Positions 57,786-64,000 of a stretch of DNA of 64,000 nucleotides are shown here, in pieces. Both the position numbers and the translations under genes were made by a program. Position 1 is the first letter of the stretch. Each line of letters begins with the position of its first letter. The notes under the pieces were generated by a model that was given only the letters and a program-made list of their open reading frames with translations, was not told the DNA's origin and made no database searches. The DNA is taken from NCBI GenBank assembly GCA_022701365.1, contig JAKUHH010000284.1:1-64000 (forward strand), written 5' to 3'. The stretch is from Mycocentrospora acerina. Its lineage: Eukaryota; Ascomycota; Dothideomycetes; Pleosporales.

Positions 57786-58504
57786 CAGGAGAGAGAAATC
57801 AGATAGTTGAACAGCTGCCTCTAGATTCACCATGGTTGGGACATGTGTTGGCGAGCGCTGTTGTAGATACAACAAAGCGTACATTGAACAAGACCTCCAC
57901 CCACCTGCTCCTCACCTCTCTCCTACCATACTCCAGCATCAACCCCGTCGTATCGCCGATGCAAGCTCATGGGCTACCACTGTGTGTAATCTCTTATAAA
58001 AACCAAAATGCCCCTCACTCACGTTCCGTTCTTCCGTCGTCCCGCCAACACAGCATGATATGGAAAAGGAAAAAAATTAAAAAAAATTTAATCTTCCGTG
58101 ATAAGCCATGACGCTATTTGTTAAAATAAAAATAAAAATGATACCACGCTATTGAATTTCGGGATAAGAGCAAGACGAACAGCATCATAGGTTACAGGTC
58201 TTTGGTTGCCAACACCAAGGTGCAACACAACTCTGGGACACACTGTGGAGCTCTCAAGCCACATCGAATTGCCAAATCCACGATAATCATCGCCCCAATC
58301 CCATGTTTATCGTCAGCATGATCATCTTGTTGAATAAATTATCCAAAGAATCTGTAGAGTCCATTCCTAAAAAGTCATGGCAACATGTTCTTTCCAATCA
58401 AGACCCGCAAAAGAAACGAACCTTTGTTTGTACAGTTCCTTTGTCCCCTCTCTCACCCAGCGATCCAACAAACTTTACCGTCCCAATTGCCGATCCCTTG
58501 TTGC

Positions 58505-58787
58505 CACTCACTCACTCACTCACTCACTCACTCACTCACTCACTCACTCACTCACTCACTCACTCACTCACTCACTCACTCACTCACTCACTCACTCACT
58601 CACTCACTCACTCACTCACTCACTCACTCACTCACTCACTCACTCACTCACTCACTCACTCACTCACTCACTCACTCACTCACTCACTCACTCACTCACT
58701 CACTCACTCACTCACTCACTCACTCACTCACTCACTCACTCACTCACTCACTCACTCACTCACTCACTCACTCACTCACTCACTCAC
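58505..58787. repeat. perfect ACTC tetranucleotide microsatellite, 283 bp
   Basis: About 71 uninterrupted CACT units with no base change. Because the unit is four bases long, every forward frame reads the same Thr-His-Ser-Leu repeat, which creates three long spurious open frames. Confidence 0.98.
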
Positions 58788-58854
58788 ACGTCCACTTACC
58801 CACCCACCCCCACCACACTAACGTTCTCTATCTACAGAACCCAGCAATAGCAAG

Positions 58855-58876
58855 GATTAGATTAGATTAGATTAGA
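58855..58876. repeat. GATTA pentanucleotide repeat
   Basis: Four and a half GATTA units, 70 bp after the ACTC array. Confidence 0.85.
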
Positions 58877-58948
58877 CTAACCACGACATTCCCTTTTCCC
58901 CCTCAAGTATGACTACCCTTCTCTTCCAACTCTCACTTTGCCACTTCC

Positions 58949-58979
58949 TACACTACACTACACTGCACTACACTGCACA
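58949..58979. repeat. CACTA/CACTG pentanucleotide repeat
   Basis: About six imperfect CACTA or CACTG units, third member of the simple-repeat cluster. Confidence 0.7.
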
Positions 58980-59423
58980 GAGTTTTGCAACAAGTAGCTC
59001 CAACTGTGGCAGAAGATGAGGTAGATTGAGAAATAGTGAAGCAGCAAATGGGGAGATGGGGAGAGGATTTGAAGGCGAGAGAGTGAGAGAAAGGGCATGC
59101 AAGGTCATCTAGTGAGTAGGTACATCAATACGGAACTTTTTTTTTACTAGGTGAACCTCAATCCCTCACACGGTGGCATGAAAAACGGGTGAAACCAAAA
59201 AAAAGTGGCAGCAGCACACCTGACAGAAAATAAGAGGAGACTAGTTCCTACGGTACAGAGAAGTGTAATGTCATGACACAAACATGTTTGAGTATAATAC
59301 AGCATCATACGCCGGTTATCGCTGGCTATGCGGTTTTCCCTCCTTTCCCTCTTCTCTTCTCTTCGCTTCTCTTCCTTACTTTTACCTCACACCTCACACC
59401 TCACACCTCATTCATGTGCATGT

Positions 59424-60356
59424 CTAATTCCTCAGCCCAAGCAAAAAGCTGCCGCCCGACTTTCCTCCCTCGCCAGAGCCGCCACCAGGCAGATACGATA
59501 CGTTGGGGTTCCGGCTCAGCATCTGTGCAATGTCCTTTTGTGTCTCAATTCGTCTGATCAACACCAGGCCGTCTCCGCTCTTGGCCACGGCCTTGCTGAT
59601 TGTGTCGGCGGCCTCGGCTTCACCCTCTGCGCGGATGACGTTTGCTTGGCGCTCCTGCTCGGCCTTTTCGACAATGAAGCGCGCGCGCTCGGCTTCCTGC
59701 TGTGCGATTTGCTTCTCCTCGACGGCCTTGGTGAACTCCTTGCCAAAGGTCATGTGCGTAATGGAAACGTCCTCGAGGGCAATGTTGAACTCGCCGGCGC
59801 GCTTGAGCAGATCGGCGCGGATGCGGTTGGAGACGGCTTCACGCTGAGTAATGAGTTCTGCGGCGTCAAACTGCGCGACAATGGACTTGAGGACTTCGTT
59901 GCCGATGGAGGGGAGAACGCGCTCGTCGTAGTCGAGGCCGAGGTTCTAGGCAGGCGTTAGCTACAAACAAGTGTGTGCACATGTATATTATATATGCATG
60001 TGTGTGTGAGAGAGATATAGAGAGAGAGTACATACCTGGTAGATCTTGGGCAGCTGCTTGACCTCTGGGCGGTGCAGCACCCTCAGCGTCAGCGTCACCA
60101 TCTGCAGGTCCTTGCTGCCCGTCGTGGTTGAAATGTTCCTTGGCCGCGTGCGCACATCGTACACAATCGCCTTCTGCAGCCACGGGACCAGGAAGTGTGT
60201 GCCCTCGTTGACCACCTCCTCCTTGACTCCCGCCACTCGGTCGAAGATGACGGCGCGCGTCCCGCCCTTGACGTCGTAAATGGACGACTGCACGAAGCTG
60301 GCGGCGATGCCTACGGGGACAACCCAGCGGAAGAGCGAGCTCGGGAGGCCGGCCAT
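59424..60356 (-). CDS. phb1: prohibitin-1 (mitochondrial inner membrane)
   Basis: Two exons, 60356-60036 and 59945-59424, give 280 residues, the normal prohibitin-1 length; the 90-bp intron starts GTATGT. The N-terminal membrane anchor ([18 protein letters not shown]) is followed by the SPFH/PHB domain ([63 protein letters not shown]). The coiled coil starts at [20 protein letters not shown] and the end is [14 protein letters not shown]. With prohibitin-2 it forms the ring complex of the inner mitochondrial membrane that supports respiratory complexes, cristae and m-AAA protease control. Sequence conservation is very high and there is nothing unusual. Confidence 0.97.
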
Positions 60357-60710
60357 GGTGGAATGTGTGTGCGGAGTGGACGGTGCGGGCGGTGCGGGTG
60401 GTGCGGGCAGACGGAGAGGGGTGGTGAGGCGTTGACGGGTGGAAAATGGACTTGTGAGGTGCTGTCATGGATCTCAGATGTGCACGGCCGTTTCGGCCGT
60501 GACGGCCTGTCATTGGCTGCCTCCGCCATCTGGACATGGGCGACATGTCGTCTCTCCGCGCAGTGCATGCATGCCAGGGCGGGGAACGCCTCACGTGGAG
60601 TGGGAAATGCATTTGCATCGTGAATATTGCTCAGTCAATGCATTGCTCGGTGAATCACCGTGTACATCCCAACGCCAGTGCCTCTATGTTTGCACGCCAG
60701 CCCGTCCTGC
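60357..60710. other. intergenic, phb1 promoter
   Basis: Promoter of phb1 and 3' side of the eIF4E-like gene. No gene seen. Confidence 0.5.
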
Positions 60711-61701
60711 TCACTGTGCTTGCTCGATAAAGCCCGTGTGCTCCTTGTGCGCCTTGTACCAGTAGCTCCCCTCCTTCTTTGGCAGCAGTTCTGGTGACAG
60801 TTTCTCCAGTATCGTGGCCAGCAGCTTCTCCCTCCCCGCCTCATTCTCCGCGTCCCTGTTCCACACTGCAATCTGCACAGCGTTCCATCGCACAGAGTAT
60901 GTGATGCCGCAAATGTCGTCGTTGAAGGCTGTTCTCGCGTCAGGTTTCTGTGCTATTCGAGCAACGCAGCATCACTGGAACGTGTCACTCACCGGCTCGT
61001 TTCGTCTCTACCGCCCCCTGCAGCACATCTCCCACAGCAAGCAAACATATCTCGTGCCAAAACTGGCCTGCCACGTCCTTTCCAATCTTAAAGTACCATG
61101 CTCCACCTCGTGCGTTCCGTGGGTCCTCCCATACAGGCTTAACTCCAAGGTGAAACAGATGGATCGAGTCGCGCAACTTCAGGCTCTCCACGGGAATGTT
61201 GTTGAAGTGCTGGTAAAACTCCCTGACACTAATGATCTGATCACCTAATGGCTTGGGCCGCGACTCGTATCCCTCAGCCTGTGCCGTCTTGTCCTTGGGT
61301 GCATTTTGCTGCCCTTTTTCCGCCCAGAAGAGCCACTTGAACCGAAATTCGGGGACACGGACAGACTTGAAGATGGAGTTGAGCATAGCATGGCCGCGGG
61401 CAGGAGATGCGGTTGCAATTTGCTCTTGTGGCGAGGCAGCAGGGAGGTCAGAAGTGGTGAGCGCGGGTAATCGGCTTGTCATTGTGAAGGTGGAAGTGGG
61501 AGTGGGAGTGGGAGTGCTGAGGGTGTTGGTGACCAAGAAGGGGCTGTTTGTGTTGGGGTGAGCCGTTTCACGGGGATCAACTGTCGCTGCTTGTTGGAGT
61601 GATTCGCGAGGTGAATTCTCGTAGTTGACGGGCTGTTCGTCGTTAGCTTTCTGAGCTGCAGATGCTCTGAGCATATCGACAAGGCGGGTAGACTCGGCCA
61701 T
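60711..61701 (-). CDS. eIF4E-family cap-binding protein, class II (4EHP) like
   Basis: Two exons, 61701-60993 and 60928-60711, give 308 residues; the 64-bp intron starts GTGAGT. About 115 N-terminal residues are Thr/Pro/Ser-rich and disordered. The eIF4E fold follows: FRFKWLFWAEKG, FYQHFNNIPVESLKLRDSIH, KPVWEDPRNARGGAWYF, FWHEICLLAVGD, then DDICGITYSVRWNAVQIAVW and a C-terminal helix. The cap-stacking Trp equivalent to human W102 is present in VWEDP. The position of W56 appears to be Tyr (AEGYESRP), as in class II eIF4E/4EHP proteins, which often repress or fine-tune translation. The start is MAESTRLV. It could be a second cap-binding protein alongside the canonical eIF4E elsewhere in the genome. 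Confidence 0.88.
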
Positions 61702-62907
61702 TGTAGGAACAGTGAATACAAAAAGATACAAGGAGAAAAAGAATAGCTAAACGACAGAGGAGTTTATAGGATGACAGGTAGCGGAGAGGTGCAGTTGGAA
61801 GAAATGAAGGCCTTGAGCCAGTGAACAGGCCTGGAGACCATCGTACAAGCCTCTGTTGGTGTGATGGAATGTCATTGGTGAAGGCGAGTAATTTTGGTCA
61901 AGGAAAGAATCTTGGGAAATTGCGCCAAAGCAGAGTAAACCAACAGACTTGGAGAATTGCAAGATTATGCCATTACTGAATTCAGCGAGACAGGCGCCTC
62001 ATGCAGGGACTGAAGATCCTGGTGTAGTGCCCCTGAGGCTGATATCGCGACTGTGGCAGACGAGAACAGCGTGGGGGAGAGGTGCCACAAATTGAGAGGG
62101 TGACTGAGCTTTGCATGACAGACTTGGGCAAGAAGAAGACGGGCTCCGCAGGCAAGAAAAGAGGCAGAAACATGTACGTACAAATGGGTGCTTGTATCAA
62201 TCTTGTGCAAACAAGACTGTTATCTATCTCTTTCTCTTTCTCTTTCTCTCTCTCTCTCACTCACACACACACACAAACACACAAACTCAGCTCCACGTCG
62301 CGAATGAGGGGCAAGAGTGAAGGGCACGTAACAACAACAACAGCAGTCGAGCAAGACTTGAGCAGGACGTAGAATGAAAGCAGGCAGCAAGTGGGTGCAG
62401 TCGACGTAGATGGCCAGCGCAGCCCTTATGAGCGACGAGCAAGTCAGCACCACGACATGCCGCCAGTCCGCACCGTTTCAAGACGCTGTTTCACTACCCC
62501 TGCTGACGCCGACGAGAGGCCACGGCCTCGCGCTGTGCAAGCCAACCATGGGCTGGCCTGATGCCTGACGACGGCTGCGGGCCGTGTGGACTGGGCTGCT
62601 GTCAGGCGCAAGTCGATGCCTTGGTCTCTTTGGCAGCCTCGCAGGATTCCCGTCGTCGACTCCCTCTGTCCCTCTGTCCCTGCCCACGTCCCCACGACGG
62701 CAACGACTGCACACGACACGGCACCAGGTAACGTGACCGTGGCACTCTTCCGCGTCTCGGCCTCGCACATGGGCGCCCCGCGCTAGACACGACACAAGCC
62801 CCGCTAACACCGACAATTTCTCGAAACATTTTCCTAACCCCCCGCAAAACACGCCTGAAGCACTTGCCATTACACCTGCACCCGCACCTGCACCACGCCT
62901 TCCCGCA
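61702..62907. other. divergent promoter region, no gene seen
   Basis: 1.2 kb between two divergent housekeeping genes. A TTTCTC/CA-rich simple repeat lies at about 62226-62285. Frames on both strands are chance. Confidence 0.5.
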
Positions 62908-63489
62908 ATGTCTCACAACGCCTCCTCTCCGTCCGCCACCAGCGGTCCGAATGCACACATCCGCCAGCGTGCACCGTTGCCGGCGAAACCCAGCGAAGAG
63001 AGCGACATGGACGACGACAGCAGCGAGCTGTCCGAGTCGAGCGAGGAGCCCAGCGACATGAGTTCTGACGACGACGACGACGATGAGGAGCTCGACGACG
63101 CCGAGGACAAGAACGGCGTCACGAACGTGCGAGTGAACAGAGGCCAGAAGCCCGTCATGAAGCTGAACAAGAACGAGATGGGCCCAGACATTCGCATCTT
63201 CCTCAAGGAGTTCCTGCCCCAGTTGAAGGCTGCAAACGACGAGCTCGAGGCCAAGAAGAAGGCTGGCACGCTGAAGAACATGGATGCCATGGAAGGCGTC
63301 GAGGACAAGGACTACATCGAGATGGACCTTGGGCTCGGTGTGTTGGAGATGAAGGATGACGGCGAGACTGGGGACGAGATGGATACAGAGGAGACTGGGA
63401 GAGAAAAGGACGTCCTTGGGAAGCTCTTGGGTCGTGAGAAGACGGGCAAGGCGACCGTCGTGCAGGAGGTGGACATGCAGGGCTCTTGA
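62908..63489 (+). CDS. NOPCHAP1 (DUF4598) family protein, snoRNP assembly chaperone
   Basis: A single exon of 193 residues. After a disordered acidic region rich in Asp, Glu and Ser (residues about 30-65), the conserved core follows: MGPDIRIFLKEFLPQLKAAN, ELEAKKKAGT, then DKDYIEMDLGLGVLEMK. The last block, IEMDLGLGVLE, identifies the NOP protein chaperone 1 (DUF4598) family, known in animals as a factor helping box C/D snoRNP (NOP58) assembly with the R2TP complex. The fungal function is inferred from that. The length is typical. Confidence 0.88.
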   Translation: MSHNASSPSATSGPNAHIRQRAPLPAKPSEESDMDDDSSELSESSEEPSDMSSDDDDDDEELDDAEDKNGVTNVRVNRGQKPVMKLNKNEMGPDIRIFLKEFLPQLKAANDELEAKKKAGTLKNMDAMEGVEDKDYIEMDLGLGVLEMKDDGETGDEMDTEETGREKDVLGKLLGREKTGKATVVQEVDMQGS

Positions 63490-63618
63490 GAATCTGGACT
63501 TCCAATTCACTATCGAGCGTGGCCATGCTTATGCTCCTTGCATCACCACAACGCCAGCAGCACCCGGCCATCTCTTCGACTATTACTCCACGCCCTACGT
63601 CATGGCCAAATCTCCACC

Positions 63619-64000
63619 TCAACCATGCCCCACCCCTCCCTTCGCCCACGTTGCATCAGCGTTCGGATGAATCTCTGGGACCTCAATCCCCTCCCTGACC
63701 TCCTTCTTCCTCCTAAAGTCGCTTCCAAACCTGCAATCTCTATCCTCAAGCGTCTTTTCAAAATCTGGCATCTGTTCTGCCGCAGTATAACTCGTCATCA
63801 GCTGCGGAGCCCCCAGCGGCAGCTTGTCGCCCCTATCTGTCTGCCACAAGTGGTAAACCTTACCATACAAATGCACCACCTCCTCCATCTCCTTGTTTTC
63901 GGCAACCTCCCACACGGCTTCGGGAACAGCAGCAGGCTTGGGCATGATCAACATGCCAGACTTTACCTCAAACACATGCGAGTGCCACAGCTTCTGCTCC
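63619..64000 (-). CDS. DUF1264 / oil-body-associated (OBAP-like) protein, partial
   Basis: The frame is open from the right edge to the stop at 63619. The 126 or so residues cover the C-terminal half: WHSHVFEVKSGMLIMPKPA, VPEAVWEVAENKEME, LYGKVYHLWQTDRGDKLP, GAPQLMTSYT, RFGSDFRRKKEVREGIEVPE and IHPNADATW. These blocks match the DUF1264 family, whose plant members (OBAP) associate with oil bodies; fungal members are uncharacterised. The N-terminal half lies outside the window. It converges with the NOPCHAP1-like gene with 129 bp between stops. Confidence 0.9.
   Translation of the reverse strand, partial: EQKLWHSHVFEVKSGMLIMPKPAAVPEAVWEVAENKEMEEVVHLYGKVYHLWQTDRGDKLPLGAPQLMTSYTAAEQMPDFEKTLEDRDCRFGSDFRRKKEVREGIEVPEIHPNADATWAKGGVGHG

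Larger units (their letters stand above)
56801..59423. other. long intergenic region with simple repeats
   Basis: It contains the upstream region of tea4 (56801 to about 57550, GC-rich, with several overlapping frames that look like chance), a minisatellite, three microsatellites and the 3' side of phb1. No supported gene. The 57062-57442 and 56797-57534 frames are Arg- and Pro-rich and lack family features. Confidence 0.5.

Noticed and set aside
58303..58870. Three overlapping open frames of 157-172 codons encoding Thr-His-Ser-Leu repeats
   Set aside because: They are the unavoidable translation of a 4-base microsatellite, identical in every forward frame. No conserved flanks, start context or introns.
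62602..63510. 302-codon minus-strand frame
   Set aside because: Runs antisense through the NOPCHAP1-like gene and its promoter. Its Ser/Val/Leu-rich text mirrors the acidic coding strand.

Overview
The window is nuclear DNA of a filamentous ascomycete (Pezizomycotina). The signs are short spliceosomal introns of 45-90 bp with GTRNGT donors and YAG acceptors, secreted plant cell-wall enzymes, a PDR-type ABC transporter, a PTH11/rhodopsin-like membrane protein, Tea4/Bud14 polarity protein, and transposons mutated in the C-to-T / G-to-A pattern of repeat-induced point mutation (RIP). The pectinases suggest a plant-associated lifestyle. I cannot name the species; a Dothideomycete or Leotiomycete is only a guess.

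Layout. Positions 1-15,500 are an AT-rich, transposon-laden accessory region. It holds pieces of two LTR families, a decayed ankyrin-repeat fragment, an intact endopolygalacturonase (3293-4574), and a secreted SMP-30-like gene (6494 onward). The SMP-30-like gene is broken near its 3' end by a complete but RIP-killed Ty1/copia element (7444-13274, 129-bp LTRs, GGAGG target-site duplication). That element carries a solo LTR of a second family (8857-9051, TGTAC duplication) inserted 12 codons after its reverse-transcriptase YxDD site. The last 28 codons of the broken gene are still readable at 13275-13361.

Positions 15,500-52,000 are gene-sparse and moderately AT-rich. Genes in order: a BBE-like FAD oxidase, a full-length PDR ABC transporter (7 exons, 1484 aa), a multi-pass membrane protein, an alpha/beta hydrolase, pectin lyase, a second alpha/beta hydrolase convergent with a rhodopsin-like receptor, a GNAT acetyltransferase divergent from an MCT-like MFS transporter, a PEP-mutase/isocitrate-lyase-like enzyme, a secreted SGNH hydrolase, a tandem-domain GH43 enzyme, and a third alpha/beta hydrolase. 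Polygalacturonase, pectin lyase, GH43 and possibly the SGNH esterase together fit pectin and arabinan breakdown. The transporters and oxidase fit nutrient uptake, drug efflux or secondary metabolism.

Positions 53,000-64,000 are GC-richer and hold housekeeping genes: Tea4/Bud14, prohibitin-1, a class II-like eIF4E, a NOPCHAP1 (DUF4598) protein, and the 3' end of a DUF1264/OBAP-like gene running off the right edge. A 283-bp perfect ACTC microsatellite and a 24-bp minisatellite lie between tea4 and phb1. Exon junctions were placed by reading frame and family continuity; every multi-exon model proposed as intact sums to a whole number of codons.

I found no convincing new multi-gene system. The most notable items are the nested transposon in the SMP-30-like gene, an inverted repeat in the FAD-oxidase promoter, and several enzymes with altered motifs.
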